Below are positions 6,337-12,236 of a stretch of 12,236 bases of DNA, in pieces. The notes beneath the pieces are model-generated. The model did no database searches. It had not been told where the DNA came from and saw nothing but the letters and a program-made list of their open reading frames with translations. Source of the stretch: Candidatus Bathyarchaeota archaeon (GTDB lineage Archaea > Thermoproteota > Bathyarchaeia > Bathyarchaeales > Bathycorpusculaceae). The stretch spans positions 1 to 12,236 of the forward strand of contig DAOVFL010000011.1 in assembly GCA_030672945.1 (NCBI GenBank), read 5' to 3'. Each line of letters opens with the position of its first letter. The stretch's first letter is position 1. Both the position numbers and the translations under genes were made by a program.

Positions 6337-7341
6337 GTGGAACTTTACTGTTTAGGAATTGAATCAACAGCGGATGACTTCGCAGTTGGAATAACAACAT
6401 TCAACGGAAAAATACTAGCAAACATAATAAGCGCGTACGTTCCTATGGAGGGAGGAATACATCCAAGGAAGGCAGCAAGACACCACGCAAGAGTGGCAAG
6501 CAGAGTCATAGAAGAAAGCTTAAAAAATGCAGGAATAAAACCTAGGAATCTATCAATTATAGCGTTCTCTCAAGGTCCAGGTCTCGGTCCATGCCTCCGT
6601 ACAGGCGCAACTGTGGCTAGAACTCTGGCTTCATATCTAGGCATACCCCTTGTGGGAGTTAACCACTGCGTTGCACACATCGAAATAGGAAAACTGAAAA
6701 CAGATGTTGAAGATCCAGTCACGTTATATGTTTCTGGTGGAAACACCATAGTTTCGGCCTTTGATTCTGGTCGTTACAGAGTTTTTGGCGAGACTTTAGA
6801 TATTGCCCTTGGAAATTGCTTAGATGTATTTGCGAGAGAGGCTGGACTGCATCAAAGCGTTGGCGAACCTTTCGGGGCTGTTGTTGAAAGGTATGCTGCA
6901 AAAGGAAAGAGGTTGATTCCTCTGCCTTACACAGTTAAAGGTATGGACATGTCCTTCAGCGGCTTATTAACCGCAGCTATTAGCCTACTTAAAAGGGGAG
7001 AGCACAAGCTTGAGGACTTATGTTACAGCCTTCAAGAGACCGTGTTCTCCATGGTTACTGAAGTTACCGAACGGGCTTTGGCGCATACAGAGAAAGAAGA
7101 AGTGTTGCTTACTGGTGGAGTGGCCGCCAATAAAAGATTACAATCGATGATTAGGTCTATGGCGGAAGAGCATGATGCTGAATTTTGTGTTATGCCAAAG
7201 GAATTCGCGGTTGACAATGGGGCCATGATTGCGTGGACAGGCGTGTTAGCCTATAAGTATGGTGTTGTTACGCCGATTGAGGAAAGTGTTGTGAAGTTGA
7301 AGTGGCGGCTAGAAGAGGTTGAAGTCCTTTGGGTGAAATGA
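6337..7341 (+). CDS. kae1: KEOPS subunit Kae1, tRNA t6A synthase
   Basis: Catalytic subunit of KEOPS: transfers threonylcarbamoyl from TC-AMP to A37 of ANN-decoding tRNAs; cytosolic. It has the ASKHA fold and 334 residues, the stand-alone archaeal size. Motifs seen: GIESTADDF (7-15), metal-binding H110 and H114 in NHCVAH, YVSGGN (131-136), KGMDMSFSGLLTAA (201-214), TGGVAANKRL (259-268) and the metal ligand region DNGAM (293-297). The segment that reads FPGGP in Pyrococcus and most homologues is HQSVGEPFGA here (172-181), apparently a few residues longer. The start is GTG 6337, eight bases after GAGG and giving the usual short N-terminus. Its stop overlaps the start of bud32, so Kae1 and Bud32 are made together, in keeping with their fusion in some euryarchaea. 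Confidence 0.97.
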   Translation: MELYCLGIESTADDFAVGITTFNGKILANIISAYVPMEGGIHPRKAARHHARVASRVIEESLKNAGIKPRNLSIIAFSQGPGLGPCLRTGATVARTLASYLGIPLVGVNHCVAHIEIGKLKTDVEDPVTLYVSGGNTIVSAFDSGRYRVFGETLDIALGNCLDVFAREAGLHQSVGEPFGAVVERYAAKGKRLIPLPYTVKGMDMSFSGLLTAAISLLKRGEHKLEDLCYSLQETVFSMVTEVTERALAHTEKEEVLLTGGVAANKRLQSMIRSMAEEHDAEFCVMPKEFAVDNGAMIAWTGVLAYKYGVVTPIEESVVKLKWRLEEVEVLWVK

Positions 7342-7991
7342 AACAGTCAGTTCTAATGAAGAAAGGAGCAGAAGCTAGTCTTTACCTTGCAGATTGGCAT
7401 GATAGAAAAGTGATAATGAAAAAGCGTTTGCCAAAGAAATATCGGTTACCAGAACTAGATAAGCAGGTTAAAACCTACAGAACAATTCATGAACCTAAAT
7501 TGATTCACGAGGCCAAAAAAGCAGGAGTACCTACACCCACCATATTTTTAGTGGACGTTGAAAGTGCCACAATTATAATGGAATACATAGAAGGTAAACA
7601 AGTAAAAAAGTTGTTGAGCAAGACTTCTAGAAGTGAGAGGCAGCATATATGCCTTGAAATCGGCGAGTTGATAGGTAAACTTCATAGGTACGGAATAATT
7701 CACGGCGACTTGACAACATCAAACATGATTCTCAATTCTGAAGGAAAAATATTCTTTGTAGATTTCGGACTTGGGGAAAAATCGAAAGAATTAGAAGCTA
7801 GAGGAGTAGATTTACACCTTATGAAAAGAGCTCTTCAAAGCACACATTTCAGATTTGCAGAAGAATGTTTCAGCACCGTGATTGAAGGCTATTCCAAGAT
7901 GTTAAGCTCTGAAAATGTTAAAAACATTTTAGGTAAAATTAAGGAGATAGAGAAGAGAGGACGTTATATTGCTGAAAGAGAAGGTGACTGA
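7329..7991 (+). CDS. bud32: KEOPS subunit Bud32, small atypical kinase/ATPase
   Basis: Partner of Kae1 in KEOPS; a minimal RIO-like kinase that hydrolyses ATP to sustain t6A formation. Features over 220 residues: KGAEASLYLA as the glycine-poor nucleotide loop (12-21), IMKKRLPKKYR with the ATP-binding lysine (29-39), MEYIEG hinge (84-89), the catalytic loop HGDLTTSN (125-132) and the metal-binding DFGLG (145-149). The VDLHLMKRAL helix (160-169) is also typical. It lacks the rest of a full kinase C-lobe, as expected. TTG 7329 lies eight bases after GAGGTT; the alternative ATG 7338 makes an ATGA overlap with the kae1 stop but has its GGGTGA only one base away. Either way translation is coupled to kae1. 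Confidence 0.96.
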   Translation: MGEMKQSVLMKKGAEASLYLADWHDRKVIMKKRLPKKYRLPELDKQVKTYRTIHEPKLIHEAKKAGVPTPTIFLVDVESATIIMEYIEGKQVKKLLSKTSRSERQHICLEIGELIGKLHRYGIIHGDLTTSNMILNSEGKIFFVDFGLGEKSKELEARGVDLHLMKRALQSTHFRFAEECFSTVIEGYSKMLSSENVKNILGKIKEIEKRGRYIAEREGD

Positions 7992-7994
7992 TAA

Positions 7995-8393
7995 ATGATC
8001 AAGACCGTTCGGTGCATAACTTTTCATGTTTCAAATTTAGAAGCAGCAACGAAATTCTATGAGGAAACGTTAGGTTTAGAAAGGAAGTATAAATACTCGA
8101 GTTATGTGGGTTTTGAATGTGGTGGAGTAGAAATCGGATTAATTCCAAAGCTTATGGAAGGACAAAAAGTAAGCGCACCATCTCCTTCTGTGGAGTTTCT
8201 TGTATGCAACATAGAAGTCTACAAAGAATTACAGAATAAGGGAGTGAATTTCATCAAAGAACTGCATGAGGAGCCTTGGGGTGGAAGACAAGCGGTCTTC
8301 ACAGATCTAGACGGCAACATCCTAGAAATAGTGCAAATAAACTGGAAAAAATACTTTACCGTGTCAGCTGAAGGTGCTGAGAAAAAGTCGTGA
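7995..8393 (+). CDS. VOC-superfamily (glyoxalase-like) protein
   Basis: A 132-residue protein with the paired beta-alpha-beta-beta-beta modules of the vicinal oxygen chelate fold. The first module has a metal-ligand-like H11 (TFHVSNL) and FYEETLGL (21-28); the second ends with FTDLDGNILEIVQ (102-114), where E111 is the classic last ligand. E46 and E67 are other acidic candidates. Such proteins include glyoxalase I, dioxygenases, epimerases and drug-binding proteins, so substrate cannot be inferred. ATG 7995 is preceded by AAGGTGA. It sits between bud32 and the ITPase gene with gaps of three and six bases, so it is in their operon. No signal peptide. Confidence 0.88.
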   Translation: MIKTVRCITFHVSNLEAATKFYEETLGLERKYKYSSYVGFECGGVEIGLIPKLMEGQKVSAPSPSVEFLVCNIEVYKELQNKGVNFIKELHEEPWGGRQAVFTDLDGNILEIVQINWKKYFTVSAEGAEKKS

Positions 8394-8399
8394 AGTAAA

Positions 8400-9008
8400 A
8401 TGAATTTTCAGTTAAAGGGTAAAGTCATATTTTTTGCAACGGGTAACATTCACAAGTTTAATGAAGCCCGTGAAGTGTTCAGTGAATATAAGATATCGGT
8501 GGGCATGCTTAGGTTTAAATCCTTGGAGATTCAAAATGACAGCTTGAAGGTAATCGCGAAAACAAGCGTTTTAGACGCCTTCAGTAGATGTAATTTGCCC
8601 TTGATAGTGGAAGATGCCGGATTATCCATAGATGCATTAAAGGGATTCCCAGGACCGTACTCTGCCTATGCTTATAAAACCATAGGCAACAAAGGCTTAC
8701 TGAAACTCATGGAAAACATCGAAAACAGAGAATCCAAATTCCATTCAGTAATAGCATACTACTCGACAGAGTTAAAGTCACCGAAATGCTTCAAAGGAGA
8801 AGTTGCAGGAGAAATAACAAGAGAGGAAAAACCGGGAAGCAGAGGATCAGGCTTCGGTTTTGACCCTATTTTCAAACCGGCAAAGAGCAACAAGACATTC
8901 GCTGAGATGACTACGATGGAGAAAAACAGGCTGTCCCATAGAGCTCAAGCTCTAAGAAAATTCGCTGAATGGTATCGCAAAACTTCAAAAATCAAACAGG
9001 GATCCTAA
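8400..9008 (+). CDS. rdgB: XTP/dITP diphosphatase, Ham1/RdgB family
   Basis: Hydrolyses deaminated purine triphosphates (ITP, dITP, XTP) to monophosphates so they are not built into nucleic acid. Signature residues: ATGNIHKFNEA (13-23), EDAGL (71-75) with the catalytic acid, KGFPGPYSA (81-89), GFGFDPIF (151-158) and MEKNRLSHRAQAL (173-185), the last providing base-contact SHR. At 202 residues it is slightly longer than common archaeal members because of a short N-terminal extension (MNFQLKGK). Its SD (GTGAAG) is weak and the gene lies six bases after the VOC gene, so it is likely translated by coupling. The next gene has its own promoter. Confidence 0.96.
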   Translation: MNFQLKGKVIFFATGNIHKFNEAREVFSEYKISVGMLRFKSLEIQNDSLKVIAKTSVLDAFSRCNLPLIVEDAGLSIDALKGFPGPYSAYAYKTIGNKGLLKLMENIENRESKFHSVIAYYSTELKSPKCFKGEVAGEITREEKPGSRGSGFGFDPIFKPAKSNKTFAEMTTMEKNRLSHRAQALRKFAEWYRKTSKIKQGS

Positions 9009-9016
9009 TCAATAAT

Positions 9017-9026
9017 TTTAAATATA
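9017..9026 (+). promoter_or_regulatory. TATA box of the uS15 gene
   Basis: TTTAAATATA is centred about 44 bases before ATG 9065, predicting a start near 9047. The leader would carry the strong SD GAGGGGAT (9052-9059), five bases before the ATG. Confidence 0.55.
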
Positions 9027-9064
9027 TGTCTATACTCGCTCATACAGAGTCGAGGGGATAAGCA

Positions 9065-9505
9065 ATGCCAAAGAAGGAACATGGAAAATCTCATTCAATG
9101 AGACCAATGAGCAAGCGTCCTCCAAGTTGGTGTAAATACCAGCCAGAAGAGGTGGAGGCCCTAGTCATTAAACTGGCAAAAGAGGGCCACCCCGCAAGCA
9201 TAATAGGAACAATTCTAAGAGATCAATATGCAATTCCCTTGGTTAAACCTTTCACTGGAAAAAAAATAACGCAAATACTTAAAGAGGTAGAGCTGGCACC
9301 ATCAATGCCGGAAGATCTCGGAAATCTACTGAAAAAAGCTGCAAGACTTACTGCACACCTCGAAAAAAACAGAAAAGATTTACACAACAAAAGGGACCTC
9401 CAGATGATCGAAGCGAAAATCTACAAACTCTCAAAATATTACAAACGTAAAGGCGTTCTGTCGCTTAAATGGAAATACCGAGCAAAAACCGCAACTATAG
9501 TCTAG
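9065..9505 (+). CDS. rps15: 30S ribosomal protein uS15 (archaeal/eukaryotic S13e type)
   Basis: A primary-binding protein of the small subunit, contacting the central 16S rRNA domain. The 146 residues include the archaeal/eukaryotic N-terminal extension (basic MPKKEHGKSHSMRP, then SKRPPSW) that bacterial S15 lacks, a PASIIGTILRDQYAIP segment (48-63), and the conserved S15 core with RLTAHLEKNRKD and NKRDL, ending in a basic ALK-like tail. Start supported by a strong SD. In many archaea this gene precedes the RecJ-like/GAN nuclease and Pcc1, the same order as here. Confidence 0.97.
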   Translation: MPKKEHGKSHSMRPMSKRPPSWCKYQPEEVEALVIKLAKEGHPASIIGTILRDQYAIPLVKPFTGKKITQILKEVELAPSMPEDLGNLLKKAARLTAHLEKNRKDLHNKRDLQMIEAKIYKLSKYYKRKGVLSLKWKYRAKTATIV

Positions 9506-9533
9506 TAATTCGTCCCGCATGTTCTGGAGACTG

Positions 9534-9555
9534 TTCAACATATTTCGATGTTGAA
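9534..9555. repeat. Perfect 8-bp inverted repeat between uS15 and the DHH nuclease
   Basis: TTCAACAT (9534-9541) and ATGTTGAA (9548-9555) pair around a six-base loop ATTTCG. It lies 28 bases after the uS15 stop with no following T tract, so it may be an mRNA 3'-end hairpin, a processing site or an operator. The rest of the 142-base gap shows only the TATA element near 9609. Confidence 0.45.
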
Positions 9556-9608
9556 AATCTAAGAGCATAGAATTTCTTCAGTGAATTTTTGTAAGGTGCA
9601 TCGTCATT

Positions 9609-9616
9609 TTTAAATA
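9609..9616 (+). promoter_or_regulatory. TATA box of the DHH nuclease gene
   Basis: TTTAAATA is centred about 26 bases before GTG 9639 and 35 before ATG 9648. The first spacing would give a leaderless GTG start, the second a short leader with GGTG as a weak SD. Confidence 0.5.
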
Positions 9617-9647
9617 AACCAGCCTCTCTAGCCTAGTCGTGGTGCTT

Positions 9648-11099
9648 ATGACTTTAACCGAAAAGCAAATCACAGGTTTTCTGGATTCAGCTTCACATGC
9701 AGCTGAAACAATATCAGAAACTGTCAAGGAGAAAGGGATTATTCATGTTTTTTCACATTTTGATACTGACGGGCTTTCAGCTGCAGGCATTATTGGAAGA
9801 GCCTTGTTTAGGCTTGACGCAAAATTTCGGATTAGGATAACTCAGTGGATTGACGAGAAAATTATGAATGAAATTCTTTCAGAAAAGCCTCAGCTATTAG
9901 TTTTTACGGATTTAGGAAGCGGTTACATCGACTTATTAAGTGAGAAGCTTGCGGATTTTAAAATTGTAATCCTAGATCATCATCAAGTGAGTGGACAACA
10001 AACATCCAACATTGTACATGTAAACCCGCATCTACATGAGATAGATGGAGCACGGGATATTAGCGGTTCGGGCGTTGTGTATTTCACGGCTAAAGCCATG
10101 GATAAGGCTAACGTTGACATGGCACCCATAGCTGTTGTTGGAGCCCTCGGAGACATGCAAGACAAGTATGATCAACGAATGCTTGGAGGAATGAACGAAA
10201 AAATAGTTGAAGACGCAAAAAACGCTGGATCTCTAACAGTTGAGAAAGACCTGATATTTTTTGGCAGAGAAACACGACCCATCCATAGAACGTTGGCATC
10301 TACGACCAATCCGTTTATCCCTGGCATAAGCGGTGAAGAAGATAAGAGTTTAGCTTTTCTAGTAAGTTTAGACATAAGACCTAAGCAAGGTGAAAAATGG
10401 CGAGCTTTAAGAGACCTTTCTGAAGAGGAGAAGAAAAGACTATGCTCAGCCCTTGCAGACCATTTGCTATCAAAAGGTTTACACTATGAAGTTTCAAATC
10501 TTATTGGGCACGTTTATATTTTAAACCGCGAGGAACCTTGGACTCCGCTTAGAGACGCAAGAGAATTCTCTGTCTTGTTGAATGCAACTGGACGTATGGA
10601 TAAACCGAGTCTCGGCGTAGCTGTATGTATGGGTGACAGAAGTTCAGCCCTTGAAGAATCGAACAAAGTGTTGGAAAAGTACAGAAGAAGCATAGGCAAG
10701 TATCTTGGATGGGTTATGGAAAAACCTGAAAGAATGGAGGAGTTGAAAAACATATATGTTATTCACGGTGGAGACTACGTAGAAGACAAAATAGTAGGGG
10801 CAATCTCGTCCATAATATCAATGAGCAGCCCAAACCCTGAAAAACCGTTGATTATGTACGCCAATGTAAAAGAGGAAGGAATAGCGAAGTTTTCAGCAAG
10901 AACGTTAGATATGATAACTGACAAGGGAGTTAACCTTGGAGAAATCATGCAAGTTGCTGCTGACAAGTGTCTTGGAAAAGGTGGAGGACATAATGTGGCG
11001 GCAGGAGCACAAGTGCCCTTGAAGAACGTTAATACCTTTATAAAACTTGTTAACGAGCTTGTTGAAAAACAGTTGAAAGGTGAGAAAATTGGAAGCTGA
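9648..11099 (+). CDS. DHH/DHHA1 phosphoesterase, RecJ-like GAN nuclease
   Basis: An archaeal RecJ-type protein of 483 residues; the best-studied homologue (GAN) is a 5'-3' single-strand exonuclease that binds GINS and works at the replication fork, a counterpart of Cdc45. The DHH domain motifs are intact: SHFDTDG (36-42), TDLG (87-90), DHH (110-112) and GALGD (165-169), all metal ligands. The C-terminal DHHA1 domain has GGGHNVAAGAQ (445-455). So it should be active and not a Cdc45-like degenerate copy. ATG 9648 is chosen; GTG 9639 or 9642 would add two or three residues. The stop overlaps the start of pcc1 by 11 bases, and uS15 precedes it, an order shared with other archaea. Whether it is GAN or another archaeal RecJ cannot be told by sequence reading alone. 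Confidence 0.92.
   Translation: MTLTEKQITGFLDSASHAAETISETVKEKGIIHVFSHFDTDGLSAAGIIGRALFRLDAKFRIRITQWIDEKIMNEILSEKPQLLVFTDLGSGYIDLLSEKLADFKIVILDHHQVSGQQTSNIVHVNPHLHEIDGARDISGSGVVYFTAKAMDKANVDMAPIAVVGALGDMQDKYDQRMLGGMNEKIVEDAKNAGSLTVEKDLIFFGRETRPIHRTLASTTNPFIPGISGEEDKSLAFLVSLDIRPKQGEKWRALRDLSEEEKKRLCSALADHLLSKGLHYEVSNLIGHVYILNREEPWTPLRDAREFSVLLNATGRMDKPSLGVAVCMGDRSSALEESNKVLEKYRRSIGKYLGWVMEKPERMEELKNIYVIHGGDYVEDKIVGAISSIISMSSPNPEKPLIMYANVKEEGIAKFSARTLDMITDKGVNLGEIMQVAADKCLGKGGGHNVAAGAQVPLKNVNTFIKLVNELVEKQLKGEKIGS
11078..11083 (+). promoter_or_regulatory. SD supporting the pcc1 TTG at 11089
   Basis: AGGTGA, five bases before TTG 11089, inside the nuclease gene. The in-frame GTG at 11080 is part of this SD and would be a wrong start. 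Confidence 0.5.
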
Positions 11100-11337
11100 G
11101 ATCACGTTAAAATACAAGGATGCTAAGGATGCTGAAGCCGTAGCGAGAGCTGTTTCACCAGACAACATCAAGACACCACCTGGCTTGTCCATCAAGACAA
11201 CGAGCAAAGGAAACAAAGTTGTCACACATATAGAATGCAAAAGGAAGATTCCAACATTCATCGCTACAATTGATGACCTACTATTCTGCGTTTCAACAGC
11301 CGAAAAAACCCTTCAAATAGCAAAGAAAAGGATATAA
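11089..11337 (+). CDS. pcc1: KEOPS subunit Pcc1
   Basis: A small (82-residue) subunit that dimerises and scaffolds KEOPS, binding Kae1 and helping tRNA docking. It follows the family pattern: a first strand EAEITLKYK, a helix DAEAVARAVSPDN, strands with GLSIKTTSKGNKVVTHIEC, and a long C-terminal helix with SFIATIDD-like PTFIATIDDLL. It reads through without anomaly. TTG 11089 gives an N-terminus beginning MEAEITL, right for the family. It overlaps the nuclease gene, so translation is coupled. Kae1 and Bud32 lie about 3.1 kb upstream on the same strand; Cgi121 is not in the window. Confidence 0.9.
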   Translation: MEAEITLKYKDAKDAEAVARAVSPDNIKTPPGLSIKTTSKGNKVVTHIECKRKIPTFIATIDDLLFCVSTAEKTLQIAKKRI

Positions 11338-11345
11338 AAAGCATC

Positions 11346-11351
11346 TTTTTT
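11346..11351 (+). terminator. Oligo-T tract after pcc1
   Basis: Six T residues nine bases after the pcc1 stop, preceded by AT-rich sequence but no hairpin. Short T tracts are typical archaeal terminators. Confidence 0.35.
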
Positions 11352-11368
11352 GCAAACGTGAGAGTAAG

Positions 11369-11376
11369 GTTAAATA
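11369..11376 (+). promoter_or_regulatory. TATA box of serS
   Basis: GTTAAATA at about 11369-11376 would start transcription near 11399, giving a leader of about 38 bases with GTGAG (11429-11433) before ATG 11437. TTTTATTG (11381-11388) is a second candidate. Confidence 0.4.
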
Positions 11377-11436
11377 GACATTTTATTGTAAAGTTAGAAG
11401 GCTAAACTCCAATACGAGTAGAATGTAAGTGAGAAA

Positions 11437-12236
11437 ATGCTGGACATCAAGATTATCCGTGAAAATCCTGAACTTGTGAGAAACAATCTAAAGAAGAGGG
11501 GAGAACCTGAGAACCTTAAAATGCTGGATAAACTCATCGAGTGTGACAATGTATGGCGTCAACGCCTAACGAAATTAAACGAGCTTCGACATGAAAGAAG
11601 ACTGGTAACAACAGAAATTGCAATGTTGAAAAAGAAAGGAGAAGATGTCAGTAGTAGAATCTCGAAGGCAAAAACAATTGATGTGGAAATCACAGCTTTA
11701 GAAAAACAGGTAAATAGACACGAAGAGAAAGTGCATCATTATCTCATACAGATTCCAAATCTCTTGCATAAATCAGTTCCAATAGGTAAAGATGAACATG
11801 ATAATGTTCCAATTAGGATGTGGGGCGAAAAACCCACGATCGATTTTCCCATCAAAAACCACATAGATTTAGGACTAAGCTTAGACATAATGGACATTGA
11901 AAGAGCTGGAAAAGTCGCTGGAGCTAGGTTCTTCTACTTAAAGAAAGAATGTGTTCTACTTGATATGGCTCTGATAAACTTCGGCCTAGAAGAAATGATC
12001 AAGAAAGGATATACACCCATAGAACCACCATTCCTCATGAGACGTAAACCATATGAAGGCGTTGTAGCTCTAAGCGATTTCGAGAAAGATCTATACAAAA
12101 TTGAACACGAGGACTTATACCTGATTGCGACTTCAGAGCACCCCATGGCAGCAATGCACATGAATGAAGTGTTAAAAGCGCAAAGTCTTCCACTTAAACT
12201 TGTTGGAGTAAGTACAAACTTTAGAAAGGAAGCTGG
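11437..12236 (+). CDS. serS: Seryl-tRNA synthetase, 5' part only
   Basis: Charges tRNA-Ser with serine. About 266 residues are present; the frame stays open to the window edge, where a class II enzyme of about 420-450 residues would continue. The N-terminal tRNA-binding domain runs to about residue 105 and contains the two-helix coiled coil (two long charged stretches, roughly 30-60 and 70-100). The catalytic domain starts near GLSLDIMDIERAGKVAG; a motif 1-like region around YTPIEPPFLM is followed by the serine-binding ATSEHPMAAMH and the start of motif 2, TNFRKEAG, at the edge. TSEHP with TNFRKEAG is the archaeal form of the standard (not the rare methanogen) SerS. ATG 11437 has GTGAG just upstream. 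It follows pcc1 but has its own promoter candidate. Confidence 0.96.
   Translation, partial: MLDIKIIRENPELVRNNLKKRGEPENLKMLDKLIECDNVWRQRLTKLNELRHERRLVTTEIAMLKKKGEDVSSRISKAKTIDVEITALEKQVNRHEEKVHHYLIQIPNLLHKSVPIGKDEHDNVPIRMWGEKPTIDFPIKNHIDLGLSLDIMDIERAGKVAGARFFYLKKECVLLDMALINFGLEEMIKKGYTPIEPPFLMRRKPYEGVVALSDFEKDLYKIEHEDLYLIATSEHPMAAMHMNEVLKAQSLPLKLVGVSTNFRKEA

Noticed and set aside
6302..6355. Short ORF before kae1 (17 codons)
   Set aside because: Out of frame, overlaps the kae1 start, and the GTG at 6337 has a proper SD and matches the family N-terminus.
6337..8393. Kae1-Bud32 as a single fused gene broken by a frameshift
   Set aside because: Both proteins are complete at their ends and the overlap is a normal coupling arrangement; separate genes are common in archaea.
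10905..11261. Minus-strand 118-codon ORF
   Set aside because: It is the antisense of the DHH nuclease end and pcc1, both of which show strong family motifs.
1..12236. CRISPR array, transposon, tRNA, rRNA or defence cassette
   Set aside because: No regularly spaced repeats, transposase-like proteins, terminal repeats, cloverleaf or rRNA-like sequence were seen.

Overview
The window looks like a piece of an archaeal chromosome, AT-rich by eye and densely packed. The archaeal markers are a proteasome beta subunit, Kae1, Bud32 and Pcc1 of KEOPS, an archaeal/eukaryotic-type uS15, a GAN/RecJ-like DHH nuclease, archaeal-type SerS, and a TFE-beta (hRPC39-like) transcription factor subunit. TFE-beta and the beta-subunit type point to the TACK/Asgard side of Archaea. 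A Bathyarchaeia-like lineage is my best guess, but that is inference only. Several genes appear to use TTG or GTG starts with a Shine-Dalgarno (SD) sequence of the AGGTGA type, while others look leaderless, with a TATA box about 26 nt before the start codon.

Layout. A plus-strand block (179-3645) holds a proteasome beta subunit whose catalytic threonine position reads alanine, an AMMECR1-domain protein, a MurG-like GT-B glycosyltransferase and NadC. A minus-strand block (6223 down to 3700) holds TFE-beta, RlmE/FtsJ 2'-O-methyltransferase, a DUF4152-like protein and, after a gap with its own promoter-like sequence, a CPBP intramembrane protease. NadC and the protease converge on a possible stem-loop. 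From 6337 everything is on the plus strand again: Kae1 overlapping Bud32, a VOC-fold protein, an XTP/dITP pyrophosphatase, then uS15, the DHH nuclease overlapping Pcc1, and SerS, which runs off the right edge.

Functionally the window is mostly information processing and housekeeping: tRNA t6A modification (three KEOPS subunits in two linked clusters), tRNA charging, ribosome structure and rRNA methylation, transcription initiation, replication-linked nuclease, nucleotide-pool cleaning, NAD synthesis and proteolysis. I see no mobile element, CRISPR array, tRNA, rRNA or defence island. The strongest second-look item is the predicted non-catalytic proteasome beta subunit. The rest are smaller observations about start codons, leader elements and gene context. 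I found nothing I would call a new system.
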